A stretch of 64,000 nucleotides of DNA, taken from positions 186,001-250,000 of the forward strand of contig NW_026089531.1 of assembly GCF_933775445.1 (NCBI RefSeq), read 5' to 3'. This DNA comes from Argentina anserina (taxonomy: Eukaryota; Streptophyta; Magnoliopsida; Rosales; Rosaceae). The notes under the pieces were generated by a model. It ran no database searches and had not been told where the DNA came from. It worked only from the letters and a program-made list of their open reading frames with translations. Made by a program: the position numbers and the translations under genes. This document shows positions 34,270 to 48,880 of this stretch, one piece after another (the first letter of the stretch is position 1; each line of letters begins with the position of its first letter).

Positions 34270-37200
34270 CGGATGCGAGTTTCTATTGTATTTGAGAGTT
34301 TTGCAAGTGTGGGAGTGTGTTTCTTTCAAACTGAGTATCTTTACATCGTTTGCGTATCTTTACTATTCCAATTGTGTATCTTTACATCGTTTGCGTATCT
34401 TTACTATTCCAATTGTGTATCTTTACATCGTTTGCGTATCTTTACTATACCAATTGTGTATCTTTTCATTTCTCGTTTGAGTATCTTTCTGTAAGGCTTA
34501 TGATGCGAGTTTCTATTGAATTTGAGAGTTTTGCAAGTGTGGGAGTGTGTTTCATTCAAACTGAGTATCTTTACATCGTTTGCGTATCTTTACTATACCA
34601 ATTGCATATCTTTACATCGTTTGCGTATCTTTACTATTCCAATTGTGTATCTTTTCATTTCTCGTTTGAGTATCTTTCTGTAAGGCTTTCGGATGCGAGT
34701 TTCTATTGAATTTGAGAGTTTTGCAAGTGTGGGAGTGTGTTTCATTCAAACTGAGTATCTTTACATCGTTTGCGTATCTTTACTATACCAATTGTGTATC
34801 TTTTCATTTCTCGTTTGAGTATCTTTCTGTAAGGCTTCTGATGCGAGTTTCTATTGTATTTGAGAGTTTTGCAAGTGTGGGAGTGTGTTTCTTTCAAACT
34901 GAGTATCTTTACATCGTTTGCGTATCTTTACTATTCCAATTGGGTATCTTTACATCGTTTGCGTATCTTTACTATTCCAATTGTGTACCTTTTCATTTCT
35001 CGTTTGAGTATCTTTCTGTAAGGCTTTCGGATGCGAGTTTCTATTGTATTTGAGAGTTTTGCAAGTGTGGGAGTGTGTTTCTTTCAAACTGAGTATCTTT
35101 ACATCGTTTGCGTATCTTTACTATTCCAATTGTGTATCTTTACATCGTTTGCGTATCTTTACTATTCCAATTGTGTGTGTATCTTTTCATTTCTCGTTTG
35201 AGTATCTTTCTGTAAGGATTCTGATGTGAGTTTTTATTGAATTTGAGAGTTTTGCAAGTGCGAGTGTGTTTCTTTCAAACTGAGTATCTTTACATCGTTT
35301 GCGTATCTTTACTATTCTAATTGCGTATCTTTACATCGTTTGCGTATCTTTACTATTCCAATTGTGTGTGTATCTTTTCATTTCTCGTTTGAGTATCTTT
35401 CTGTAAGGCTTCTGATGTGAGTTTTTATTAAATTTGAGAGTTTTGCAAGTGCGAGTGTGTTTCTTTCAAACTGAGTATCTTTACATCGTTTGCGTATCTT
35501 TACTATTCCAATTGTGTATCTTTACATCGTTTGCGTATCTTTACTATTCCAATTGTGTATCTTTACATCGTTTGCGTATCTTTACTATACCAATTGTGTA
35601 TCTTTTCATTTCTCGTTTGAGTATCATTCTGTAAAGCTTCTTATGCGAGTTTCTATTGAATTTGAGAGTTTTGCAAGTGTGGGAGTGTGTTTCATTCAAA
35701 CTGAGTATCTTTACATCGATTGCGTATCTTTACTATACCAATTGCATATCTTTACATCGTTTGCGTATCTTTACTATTCCAATTGTGTATCTTTTCATTT
35801 CTCGTTTGAGTATCTTTCTGTAAGGCTTTCGGATGCGAGTTTCTATTGAATTTGAGAGTTTTGCAAGTGTGGGAGTGTGTTTCATTCAAACTGAGTATCT
35901 TTACATCGTTTGCGTATCTTTACTATACCAATTGTGTATCTTTTCATTTCTCGTTTGAGTATCTTTCTGTAAGGCTTCTGGTGCGAGTTTCTATTGTATT
36001 TGAGAGTTTTGCAAGTGTGGGAGTGTGTTTCTTTCAAACTGAGTATCTTTACATCGTTTGCGTATCTTTACTATTCCAATTGGGTATCTTTACATCGTTT
36101 GCGTATATTTACTATTCCAATTGTGTATCTTTTCATTTCTCGTTTGAGTATCTTTCTGTAAGGCTTTCGGATGCGAGTTTCTATTGTATTTGAGAGTTTT
36201 GCAAGTGTGGGAGTGTGTTTCTTTCAAACTGAGTATCTTTACATCGTTTGCGTATCTTTACTATTCCAATTGTGTATCTTTACATCGTTTGCGTATCTTT
36301 ACTATTCCAATTGTGTATCTTTTCATTTCTCGTTTGAGTCTCTTTCTGTAAGGCTTCTGATGCGAGTTTCTATTGTATTTGAGAGTTTTGCAAGTGTGGG
36401 AGTGTGTTTCTTTCAAACTGAGTATCTTTACATCGTTTGCGTATCTTTACTATTCCAATTGGGTATCTTTACATCGTTTGCGTATCTTTACTATTCCAAT
36501 TGTGTGTGTATCTTTTCATTTCTCGTTTGAGTATCTTTCTGTAAGGCTTCTGATGTGAGTTTTTATTGAATTTGAGAGTTTTGCAAGTGCGAGTGTGTTT
36601 CTTTCAAACTGAGTATCTTTACATCGTTTGCGTATCTTTACTATTCCAATTGCGTATCTTTACATCGTTTGCGTATCTTTACTATTCCAATTGTGTGTGT
36701 ATCTTTTCATTTCTCGTTTGAGTATCTTTCTGTAAGGCTTTCGGATGCGAGTTTCTATTGTATTTGAGAGTTTTGCAAGTGTGGGAGTGTGTTTCTTTCA
36801 AACTGAGTATCTTTACATCGTTTGCGTATCTTTACTATTCCAATTGTGTATCTTTACATCGTTTGCGTATCTTTACTATTCCAATTGTGTATCTTTACAT
36901 CGTTTGCGTATCTTTACTATACCAATTGTGTATCTTTTCATTTCTCGTTTGAGTATCTTTCTGTAAGGCTTCTGATGCGAGTTTCTATTGAATTTGAGAG
37001 TTTTGCAAGTGTGGGAGTGTGTTTCATTCAAACTGAGTATCTTTACATCGTTTGCGTATCTTTACTATACCAATTGCATATCTTTACATCGTTTGCGTAT
37101 CTTTACTATTCCAATTGTGTATCTTTTCATTTCTCGTTTGAGTATCTTTCTGTAAGGCTTTCGGATGCGAGTTTCTATTGAATTTGAGAGTTTTGCAAGT

Positions 37201-40200
37201 GTGGGAGTGTGTTTCATTCAAACTGAGTATCTTTACATCGTTTGCGTATCTTTACTATACCAATTGTGTATCTTTTCATTTCTCGTTTGAGTATCTTTCT
37301 GTAAGGCTTCTGATGCGAGTTTCTATTGTATTTGAGAGTTTTGCAAGTGTGGGAGTGTGTTTCTTTCAAACTGAGTATCTTTACATCGTTTGCGTATCTT
37401 TACTATTCCAATTGGGTATCTTTACATCGTTTGCGTATCTTTACTATTCCAATTGTGTACCTTTTCATTTCTCGTTTGAGTATCTTTCTGTAAGGCTTTC
37501 AGATGCGAGTTTCTATTGAATTTGAGAGTTTTGCAAGTGTGGGAGTGTGTTTCTTTCAAACTGAGTATCTTTACATCGTTTGCGTATCTTTACTATTCCA
37601 ATTGTGTATCTTTACATCGTTTGCGTATATTTACTATTCCAATTGTGTATCTTTTCATTTCTCGTTTGAGTATCTTTCTGTAAGGCTTGCGGATGCGAGT
37701 TTCTATTGTATTTGAGAGTTTTGCAAGTGTGGGAGTGTGTTTCTTTCAAACTGAGTATTTTTACATCGTTTGCGTATCTTTACTATTCCAATTGTGTATC
37801 TTTACATCGTTTGCGTATCTTTACTATTCCAATTGTGTATCTTTTCATTTCTCGTTTGAGTATCTTTCTGTAAGGCTTCTGATGCGAGTTTCTATTGTAT
37901 TTGAGAGTTTTGCAAGTGTGGGAGTGTGTTTCTTTCAAACTGAGTATCTTTACATCGTTTGCGTATCTTTACTATACCAATTGGGTATCTTTACATCGTT
38001 TGCGTATCTTTACTATTCGAATTGTGTATCTTTTCATTTCTCGTTTGAGTATCTTTCTGTAAAGCTTCTGATGCGAGTTTCTATTGAATTTGAGAGTTTT
38101 GCAAGTGTGGGAGTGTGTTTCATTCAAACTGAGTATCTTTACATCGATTGCGTATCTTTACTATACCAATTGCATATCTTTACATCGTTTGCGTATCTTT
38201 ACTATTCCAATTGTGTATCTTTTCATTTCTCGTTTGAGTATCTTTCTGTAAGGCTTTCGGATGCGAGTTTCTATTGAATTTGAGAGTTTTGCAAGTGTGG
38301 GAGTGTGTTTCATTCAAACTGAGTATCTTTACATCGTTTGCGTATCTTTACTATTCCAATTGTGTGTGTATCTTTTCATTTCTCGTTTGAGTATCTTTCT
38401 GTAAGGCTTCTGATGCGAGTTTCTATTCTATTTGAGAGTTTTGCAAGTGTGGGAGTGTGTTTCTTTCAAACTGAGTATCTTTACATCGTTTGCGTATCTT
38501 TACTATTCCAATTGTGTATCTTTACATCGTTTGCGTATCTTTACTATTCCAATTGTGTATCTTTTCATTTCTCGTTTGAGTATCTTTCTGTAAGGCTTCT
38601 GATGCGAGTTTCTATTGTATTTGAGAGTTTTGCAAGTGTGGGAGTGTGTTTCTTTCAAACTGAGTATCTTTACATCGTTTGCGTATCTTTACTATTCCAA
38701 TTGGATATCTTTACATCGTTTGCGTATCTTTACTATTCCAATTGTGTGTGTATCTTTTCATTTCTCGTTTGAATATCTTTCTATAAGGCTTCTGATGTGA
38801 GTTTTTATTGAATTTGAGAGTTTTGCAAGTGCGAGTGTGTTTCTTTCAAACTGAGTATCTTTACATCGTTTGCGTATTTTTACTATTCCAATTGCGTATC
38901 TTTACATCGTTTGCGTATCTTTACTATTCCAATTGTGTGTGTATCTTTTCATTTCTCGTTTGAGTATCTTTCTGTAAGGCTTTCGGATGCGAGTTTCTAT
39001 TGTATTTGAGAGTTTTGCAAGTGTGGGAGTGTGTTTCTTTCAAACTGAGTATCTTTACATCGTTTGCGTATCTTTACTATTCCAATTGTGTATCTTTACA
39101 TCGTTTGCGTATCTTTACTATTCCAATTGTGTATCTTTACATCGTTTGCGTATCTTTACTATACCAATTGTGTATCTTTTCATTTCTCGTTTGAGTATCT
39201 TTCTGTAAGGCTTCTGATGCGAGTTTCTATTGAATTTGAGAGTTTTGCAAGTGTGGGAGTGTGTTTCATTCAAACTGAGTATCTTTACATCGTTTGCGTA
39301 TCTTTACTATACCAATTGCATATCTTTACATCGTTTGCGTATCTTTACTATTCCAATTGTGTATCTTTTCATTTCTCGTTTGAGTATCTTTCTGTAAGGC
39401 TTTCGGATGCGAGTTTCTATTGAATTTGAGAGTTTTGCAAGTGTGGGAGTGTGTTTCATTCAAACTGAGTATCTTTACATCGTTTGCGTATCTTTACTAT
39501 TCCAATTGTGTGTGTATCTTTTCATTTCTCGTTTGAGTATCTTTCTGTAAGGCTTCTGATGCGAGTTTCTATTGTATTTGAGAGTTTTGCAAGTGTGGGA
39601 GTGTGTTTCTTTCAAACTGAGTATCTTTACATCGTTTGCGTATCTTTACTATTCCAATTGTGTATCTTTACATCGTTTGCGTATCTTTACTATTCCAATT
39701 GTGTATCTTTTCATTTCTCGTTTGAGTATCTTTCTGTAAGGCTTCTGATGCGAGTTTCTATTGTATTTGAGAGTTTTGCAAGTGTGGGAGTGTGTTTCTT
39801 TCAAACTGAGTATCTTTACATCGTTTGCGTATCTTTACTATTCCAATTGGATATCTTTACATCGTTTGCGTATCTTTACTATACCAATTGCATATCTTTA
39901 CATCGTTTGCGTATCTTTACTATTCCAATTGTGTATCTTTTCATTTCTCGTTTGAGTATCTTTCTGTAAGGCTTTCGGATGCGAGTTTCTATTGAATTTG
40001 AGAGTTTTGCAAGTGTGGGAGTGTGTTTCATTCAAACTGAGTATCTTTACATCGTTTGCGTATCTTTACTATTCCAATTGTGTATCTTTACATCGTTTGC
40101 GTATCTTTACTATTCCAATTGTGTGTGTATCTTTTCATTTCTCGTTTGAGTATCTTTCTGTAAGGCTTCTGATGCGAGTTTCTATTGTATTTGAGAGTTT

Positions 40201-43200
40201 TGCAAGTGTGGGAGTGTGTTTCTTTCAAACTGAGTATCTTTACATCGTTTGCGTATCTTTACTATTCCAATTGTGTATCTTTACATCGTTTGCGTATCTT
40301 TACTATTCCAATTGTGTATCTTTTCATTTCTCGTTTGAGTATCTTTCTGTAAGGCTTCTGATGCGAGTTTCTATTGTATTTGAGAGTTTTGCAAGTGTGG
40401 GAGTGTGTTTCTTTCAAACTGAGTATCTTTACATCGTTTGCGTATCTTTACTATTCCAATTGGATATCTTTACATCGTTTGCGTATCTTTACTATTCCAA
40501 TTGTGTGTGTATCTTTTCATTTCTCGTTTGAGTATCTTTCTATAAGGCTTCTGATGTGAGTTTTTATTGAATTTGAGAGTTTTGCAAGTGCGAGTGTGTT
40601 TCTTTCAAACTGAGTATCTTTACATCGTTTGCGTATTTTTACTATTCCAATTGCGTATCTTTACATCGTTTGCGTATCTTTACTATTCCAATTGTGTGTG
40701 TATCTTTTCATTTCTCGTTTGAGTATCTTTCTGTAAGGCTTTCGGATGCGAGTTTCTATTGTATTTGAGAGTTTTGCAAGTGTGGGAGTGTGTTTCTTTC
40801 AAACTGAGTATCTTTACATCGTTTGCGTATCTTTACTATTCCAATTGTGTATCTTTACATCGTTTGCGTATCTTTACTATTCCAATTGTGTATCTTTACA
40901 TCGTTTGCGTATCTTTACTATACCAATTGTGTATCTTTTCATTTCTCGTTTGAGTATCTTTCTGTAAGGCTTCTGATGCGAGTTTCTATTGAATTTGAGA
41001 GTTTTGCAAGTGTGGGAGTGTGTTTCATTCAAACTGAGTATCTTTACATCGTTTGCGTATCTTTACTATACCAATTGCATATCTTTACATCGTTTGCGTA
41101 TCTTTACTATTCCAATTATGTATCTTTTCATTTCTCGTTTGAGTATCTTTCTGTAAGGCTTTCGGATGCGAGTTTCTATTGAATTTGAGAGTTTTGCAAG
41201 TGTGGGAGTGTGTTTCATTCAAACTGAGTATCTTTACATCGTTTGCGTATCTTTACTATTCCAATTGTGTATCTTTACATCGTTTGCGTATCTTTACTAT
41301 TCCAATTGTGTGTGTATCTTTTCATTTCTCGTTTGAGTATCTTTCTGTAAGGCTTCTGATGCGAGTTTCTATTGTATTTGAGAGTTTTGCAAGTGTGGGA
41401 GTGTGTTTCTTTCAAACTGAGTATCTTTACATCGTTTGCGTATCTTTACTATTCCAATTGTGTATCTTTACATCGTTTGCGTATCTTTACTATTCCAATT
41501 GTGTATCTTTTCATTTCTCGTTTGAGTATCTTTCTGTAAGGCTTCTGATGCGAGTTTCTATTGTATTTGAGAGTTTTGAAAGTGTTGGAGTGTGTTTCTT
41601 TCAAACTGAGTATCTTTACATCGTTTGCGTATCTTTACTATTCCAATTGTGTATCTTTACATCGTTTGCGTATCTTTACTATTCCAATTGTGTATCTTTA
41701 CATCGTTTGCGTATCTTTACTATACCAATTGTGTATCTTTTCATTTCTCGTTTGAGTATCTTTCTGTAAGGCTTCTGATGCGAGTTTCTATTGAATTTGA
41801 GAGTTTTGCAAGTGTGGGAGTGTGTTTCATTCAAACTGAGTATCTTTACATCGTTTGCGTATCTTTACTATACCAATTGCATATCTTTACATCGTTTGCG
41901 TATCTTTACTATTCCAATTGTGTATCTTTTCATTTCTCGTTTGAGTATCTTTCTGTAAGGCTTTCGGATGCGAGTTTCTATTGAATTTGAGAGTTTTGCA
42001 AGTGTGGGAGTGTGTTTCATTCAAACTGAGTATCTTTACATCGTTTGCGTATCTTTACTATACCAATTGTGTATCTTTTCATTTCTCGTTTGAGTATCTT
42101 TCTGTAAGGCTTCTGATGCGAGTTTCTATTGTATTTGAGAGTTTTGCAAGTGTGGGAGTGTGTTTCTTTCAAACTGAGTATCTTTACATCGTTTGCGTAT
42201 CTTTACTATTCCAATTGGGTATCTTTACATCGTTTGCGTATCTTTACTATTCCAATTGTGTACCTTTTCATTTCTCGTTTGAGTATCTTTCTGTAAGGCT
42301 TTCAGATGCGAGTTTCTATTGAATTTGAGAGTTTTGCAAGTGTGGGAGTGTGTTTCTTTCAAACTGAGTATCTTTACATCGTTTGCGTATCTTTACTATT
42401 CCAATTGTGTATCTTTACATCGTTTGCGTATATTTACTATTCCAATTGTGTATCTTTTCATTTCTCGTTTGAGTATCTTTCTGTAAGGCTTGCGGATGCG
42501 AGTTTCTATTGTATTTGAGAGTTTTGCAAGTGTGGGAGTGTGTTTCTTTCAAACTGAGTATTTTTACATCGTTTGCGTATCTTTACTATTCCAATTGTGT
42601 ATCTTTACATCGTTTGCGTATCTTTACTATTCCAATTGTGTATCTTTTCATTTCTCGTTTGAGTATCTTTCTGTAAGGCTTCTGATGCGAGTTTCTATTG
42701 TATTTGAGAGTTTTGCAAGTGTGGGAGTGTGTTTCTTTCAAACTGAGTATCTTTACATCGTTTGCGTATCTTTACTATACCAATTGGGTATCTTTACATC
42801 GTTTGCGTATCTTTACTATTCGAATTCTGTATCTTTTCATTTCTCGTTTGAGTATCTTTCTGTAAAGCTTCTGATGCGAGTTTCTATTGAATTTGAGAGT
42901 TTTGCAAGTGTGGGAGTGTGTTTCATTCAAACTGAGTATCTTTACATCGATTGCGTATCTTTACTATACCAATTGCATATCTTTACATCGTTTGCGTATC
43001 TTTACTATTCCAATTGTGTATCTTTTCATTTCTCGTTTGAGTATCTTTCTGTAAGGCTTTCGGATGCGAGTTTCTATTGAATTTGAGAGTTTTGCAAGTG
43101 TGGGAGTGTGTTTCATTCAAACTGAGTATCTTTACATCGTTTGCGTATCTTTACTATTCCAATTGTGTGTGTATCTTTTCATTTCTCGTTTGAGTATCTT

Positions 43201-46200
43201 TCTGTAAGGCTTCTGATGCGAGTTTCTATTGTATTTGAGAGTTTTGCAAGTGTGGGAGTGTGTTTCTTTCAAACTGAGTATCTTTACATCGTTTGCGTAT
43301 CTTTACTATTCCAATTGTGTATCTTTACATCGTTTGCGTATCTTTACTATTCCAATTGTGTATCTTTTCATTTCTCGTTTGAGTATCTTTCTGTAAGGCT
43401 TCTGATGCGAGTTTCTATTGTATTTGAGAGTTTTGCAAGTGTGGGAGTGTGTTTCTTTCAAACTGAGTATCTTTACATCGTTTGCGTATCTTTACTATTC
43501 CAATTGGATATCTTTACATCGTTTGCGTATCTTTACTATTCCAATTGTGTGTGTATCTTTTCATTTCTCGTTTGAATATCTTTCTATAAGGCTTCTGATG
43601 TGAGTTTTTATTGAATTTGAGAGTTTTGCAAGTGCGAGTGTGTTTCTTTCAAACTGAGTATCTTTACATCGTTTGCGTATTTTTACTATTCCAATTGCGT
43701 ATCTTTACATCGTTTGCGTATCTTTACTATTCCAATTGTGTGTGTATCTTTTCATTTCTCGTTTGAGTATCTTTCTGTAAGGCTTTCGGATGCGAGTTTC
43801 TATTGTATTTGAGAGTTTTGCAAGTGTGGGAGTGTGTTTCTTTCAAACTGAGTATCTTTACATCGTTTGCGTATCTTTACTATTCCAATTGTGTATCTTT
43901 ACATCGTTTGCGTATCTTTACTATTCCAATTGTGTATCTTTACATCGTTTGCGTATCTTTACTATACCAATTGTGTATCTTTTCATTTCTCGTTTGAGTA
44001 TCTTTCTGTAAGGCTTCTGATGCGAGTTTCTATTGAATTTGAGAGTTTTGCAAGTGTGGGAGTGTGTTTCATTCAAACTGAGTATCTTTACATCGTTTGC
44101 GTATCTTTACTATACCAATTGCATATCTTTACATCGTTTGCGTATCTTTACTATTCCAATTGTGTATCTTTTCATTTCTCGTTTGAGTATCTTTCTGTAA
44201 GGCTTTCGGATGCGAGTTTCTATTGAATTTGAGAGTTTTGCAAGTGTGGGAGTGTGTTTCATTCAAACTGAGTATCTTTACATCGTTTGCGTATCTTTAC
44301 TATTCCAATTGTGTGTGTATCTTTTCATTTCTCTTTTGAGTATCTTTCTGTAAGGCTTCTGATGCGAGTTTCTATTGTATTTGAGAGTTTTGCAAGTGTG
44401 GGAGTGTGTTTCTTTCAAACTGAGTATCTTTACATCGTTTGCGTATCTTTACTATTCCAATTGTGTATCTTTACATCGTTTGCGTATCTTTACTATTCCA
44501 ATTGTGTATCTTTTCATTTCTCGTTTGAGTATCTTTCTGTAAGGCTTCTGATGCGAGTTTCTATTGTATTTGAGAGTTTTGCAAGTGTGGGAGTGTGTTT
44601 CTTTCAAACTGAGTATCTTTACATCGTTTGCGTATCTTTACTATTCCAATTGGATATCTTTACATCGTTTGCGTATCTTTACTATACCAATTGCATATCT
44701 TTACATCGTTTGCGTATCTTTACTATTCCAATTGTGTATCTTTTCATTTCTCGTTTGAGTATCTTTCTGTAAGGCTTTCGGATGCGAGTTTCTATTGAAT
44801 TTGAGAGTTTTGCAAGTGTGGGAGTGTGTTTCATTCAAACTGAGTATCTTTACATCGTTTGCGTATCTTTACTATTCCAATTGTGTATCTTTACATCGTT
44901 TGCGTATCTTTACTATTCCAATTGTGTGTGTATCTTTTCATTTCTCGTTTGAGTATCTTTCTGTAAGGCTTCTGATGCGAGTTTCTATTGTATTTGAGAG
45001 TTTTGCAAGTGTGGGAGTGTGTTTCTTTCAAACTGAGTATCTTTACATCGTTTGCGTATCTTTACTATTCCAATTGTGTATCTTTACATCGTTTGCGTAT
45101 CTTTACTATTCCAATTGTGTATCTTTTCATTTCTCGTTTGAGTATCTTTCTGTAAGGCTTCTGATGCGAGTTTCTATTGTATTTGAGAGTTTTGCAAGTG
45201 TGGGAGTGTGTTTCTTTCAAACTGAGTATCTTTACATCGTTTGCGTATCTTTACTATTCCAATTGGATATCTTTACATCGTTTGCGTATCTTTACTATTC
45301 CAATTGTGTGTGTATCTTTTCATTTCTCGTTTGAGTATCTTTCTATAAGGCTTCTGATGTGAGTTTTTATTGAATTTGAGAGTTTTGCAAGTGCGAGTGT
45401 GTTTCTTTCAAACTGAGTATCTTTACATCGTTTGCGTATTTTTACTATTCCAATTGCGTATCTTTACATCGTTTGCGTATCTTTACTATTCCAATTGTGT
45501 GTGTATCTTTTCATTTCTCGTTTGAGTATCTTTCTGTAAGGATTTCGGATGCGAGTTTCTATTGTATTTGAGAGTTTTGCAAGTGTGGGAGTGTGTTTCT
45601 TTCAAACTGAGTATCTTTACATCGTTTGCGTATCTTTACTATTCCAATTGTGTATCTTTACATCATTTGCGTATCTTTACTATTCCAATTGTGTATCTTT
45701 ACATCGTTTGCGTATCTTTACTATACCAATTGTGTATCTTTTCATTTCTCGTTTGAGTATCTTTCTGTAAGGCTTCTGATGCGAGTTTCTATTGAATTTG
45801 AGAGTTTTGCAAGTGTGGGAGTGTGTTTCATTCAAACTGAGTATCTTTACATCGTTTGCGTATCTTTACTATACCAATTGCATATCTTTACATCGTTTGC
45901 GTATCTTTACTATTCCAATTGTGTATCTTTTCATTTCTCGTTTGAGTATCTTTCTGTAAGGCTTTCGGATGCGAGTTTCTATTTAATTTGAGAGTTTTGC
46001 AAGTGTGGGAGTGTGTTTCATTCAAACTGAGTATCTTTACATCGTTTGCGTATCTTTACTATACCAATTGTGTATCTTTTCATTTCTCGTTTGAGTATCT
46101 TTCTGTAAGGCTTCTGATGCGAGTTTCTATTGTATTTGAGAGTTTTGCAAGTGTGGGAGTGTGTTTCTTTCAAACTGAGTATCTTTACATCGTTTGCGTA

Positions 46201-48880
46201 TCTTTACTATTCCAATTGGGTATCTTTACATCGTTTGCGTATCTTTACTATTCCAATTGTGTACCTTTTCATTTCTCGTTTGAGTATCTTTCTGTAAGGC
46301 TTTCGGATGCGAGTTTCTATTGTATTTGAGAGTTTTGCAAGTGTGGGAGTGTGTTTCTTTCAAACTGAGTATCTTTACATCGTTTGCGTATCTTTACTAT
46401 TCCAATTGTGTATCTTTACATCGTTTGCGTATCTTTACTATTCCAATTGTGTGTGTATCTTTTCATTTCTCGTTTGAGTATCTTTCTGTAAGGCTTCTGA
46501 TGTGAGTTTTTATTGAATTTGAGAGTTTTGCAAGTGCGAGTGTGTTTCTTTCAAACTGAGTATCTTTACATCGTTTGCGTATCTTTACTATTCCAATTGC
46601 GTATCTTTACATCGTTTGCGTATCTTTACTATTCCAATTGTGTGTGTATCTTTTCATTTCTCGTTTGAGTATCTTTCTGTAAGGCTTCTGATGTGAGTTT
46701 TTATTAAATTTGAGAGTTTTGCAAGTGCGAGTGTGTTTCTTTCAAACTGAGTATCTTTACATCGTTTGCGTATCTTTACTATTCCAATTGTGTATCTTTT
46801 CATTTCTCGTTTGAGTATCATTCTGTAAAGCTTCTTATGCGAGTTTCTATTGAATTTGAGAGTTTTGCAAGTGTGGGAGTGTGTTTCATTCAAACTGAGT
46901 ATCTTTACATCGATTGCGTATCTTTACTATACCAATTGCATATCTTTACATCGTTTGCGTATCTTTACTATTCCAATTGTGTATCTTTTCATTTCTCGTT
47001 TGAGTATCTTTCTGTAAGGCTTCCGGATGCGAGTTTCTATTGAATTTGAGAGTTTTGCAAGTGTAGGAGTGTGTTTCATTCAAACTGAGTATCTTTACAT
47101 CGTTTGCGTATCTTTACTATACCAATTGTGTATCTTTTCATTTCTCGTTTGAGTATCTTTCTGTAAGGCTTCTGATGCGAGTTTCTATTGTATTTGAGAG
47201 TTTTGCAAGTGTGGGAGTGTGTTTCTTTCAAACTGAGTATCTTTACATCGTTTGCGTATCTTTACCATTCCAATTGGGTATCTTTACATCGTTTGCGTAT
47301 ATTTACTATTCCAATTGTGTATCTTTTCATTTCTCGTTTGAGTATCTTTCTGTAAGGCTTTCGGATGCGAGTTTCTATTGTATTTGAGAGTTTTGCAAGT
47401 GTGGGAGTGTGTTTCTTTCAAACTGAGTATCTTTACATCGTTTGCGTATCTTTACTATTCCAATTGTGTATCTTTACATCGTTTGCGTATCTTTACTATT
47501 CCAATTGTGTATCTTTTCATTTCTCGTTTGAGTCTCTTTCTGTAAGGCTTCTGATGCGAGTTTCTATTGTATTTGAGAGTTTTGCAAGTGTGGGAGTGTG
47601 TTTCTTTCAAACTGAGTATCTTTACATCGTTTGCGTATCTTTACTATTCCAATTGGGTATCTTTACATCGTTTGCGTATCTTTACTATTCCAATTGTGTG
47701 TGTATCTTTTCATTTCTCGTTTGAGTATCTTTCTGTAAGGCTTTCAGATGCGAGTTTCTATTGAATTTGAGAGTTTTGCAAGTGTGGGAGTGTGTTTCTT
47801 TCAAACTGAGTATCTTTACATCGTTTGCGTATCTTTACTATTCCAATTGCGTATCTTTACATCGTTTGCGTATCTTTACTATTCCAATTGTGTGTGTATC
47901 TTTTCATTTCTCGTTTGAGTATCTTTCTGTAAGGCTTTCGGATGCGAGTTTCTATTGTATTTGAGAGTTTTGCAAGTGTGGGAGTGTGTTTCTTTCAAAC
48001 TGAGTATCTTTACATCGTTTGCGTATCTTTACTATTCCAATTGTGTATCTTTACATCGTTTGCGTATCTTTACTATTCCAATTGTGTATCTTTACATCGT
48101 TTGCGTATCTTTACTATACCAATTGTGTATCTTTTCATTTCTCGTTTGAGTATCTTTCTGTAAGGCTTCTGATGCGAGTTTCTATTGAATTTGAGAGTTT
48201 TGCAAGTGTGGGAGTGTGTTTCATTCAAACTGAGTATCTTTACATCGTTTGCGTATCTTTATTATACCAATTGCATATCTTTACATCGTTTGCTTATCTT
48301 TACTATTCCAATTGTGTATCTTTTCATTTCTTGTTTGAGTATCTTTCTGTAAGGCTTTCGGATGCGAGTTTCTATTGAATTTGAGAGTTTTGCAAGTGTG
48401 GGAGTGTGTTTCATTCAAACTGAGTATCTTTACATCGTTTGCGTATCTTTACTATACCAATTGTGTATCTTTTCATTTCTCGTTTGAGTATCTTTCTGTA
48501 AGGCTTCTGATGCGAGTTTCTATTGTATTTGAGAGTTTTGCAAGTGTGGGAGTGTGTTTCTTTCAAACTGAGTATCTTTACATCGTTTGCGTATCTTTAC
48601 TATTCCAATTGGGTATCTTTACATCGTTTGCGTATCTTTACTATTCCAATTGTGTACCTTTTCATTTCTCGTTTGAGTATCTTTCTGTAAGGCTTTCAGA
48701 TGCGAGTTTCTATTGAATTTGAGAGTTTTGCAAGTGTGGGAGTGTGTTTCTTTCAAACTGAGTATCTTTACATCGTTTGCGTATCTTTACTATTCCAATT
48801 GTGTATCTTTACATCGTTTGCGTATCTTTACTATTCCAATTGAGTATCTTTTCATTTCTCGTTTGAGTATCTTTCTGTAA
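34270..48880 (+). repeat. Duplication with ~11.2-kb offset inside satellite
   Basis: The stretch from about 34270 to 37700 resembles about 45549 to 48880. The offset is 11276 up to about 46780, 11194 after an 82-bp deletion (two 41-bp sub-repeats missing in the second copy near 46790), and 11197 further on. Shared rare variants are ATTAAATTTGAGAG, GTATCATTCTGTAAAGC, CTTCTTATGCGAG and GAGTCTCTTTCTG. Small patches of mismatched variant class (for example 47740-47800) look like later conversion or unequal exchange. Confidence 0.72.
36744..46056 (+). repeat. 4803-bp segmental duplication within satellite
   Basis: About 36744-41253 recurs at about 41547-46056. Private variants 4803 bp apart are GGCTTGCGGATG (37685/42488), GAGTATTTTTACATC (37757/42560), TATTCGAATT (38018/42821), CATCGATTGCG with TGTAAAGCTTC, and GTTTGAATATCTTTCTATAAGG (two positions). 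Inside each copy a shorter 1759-bp internal repeat is seen (38615/40374 and 38987/40746). Confidence 0.86.

Noticed and set aside
36744..46056. Segmental copies as pure assembly duplication
   Set aside because: Copies carry scattered private differences and different boundaries, which argues against simple artefact; collapse or misjoin in such an array still cannot be excluded without reads.
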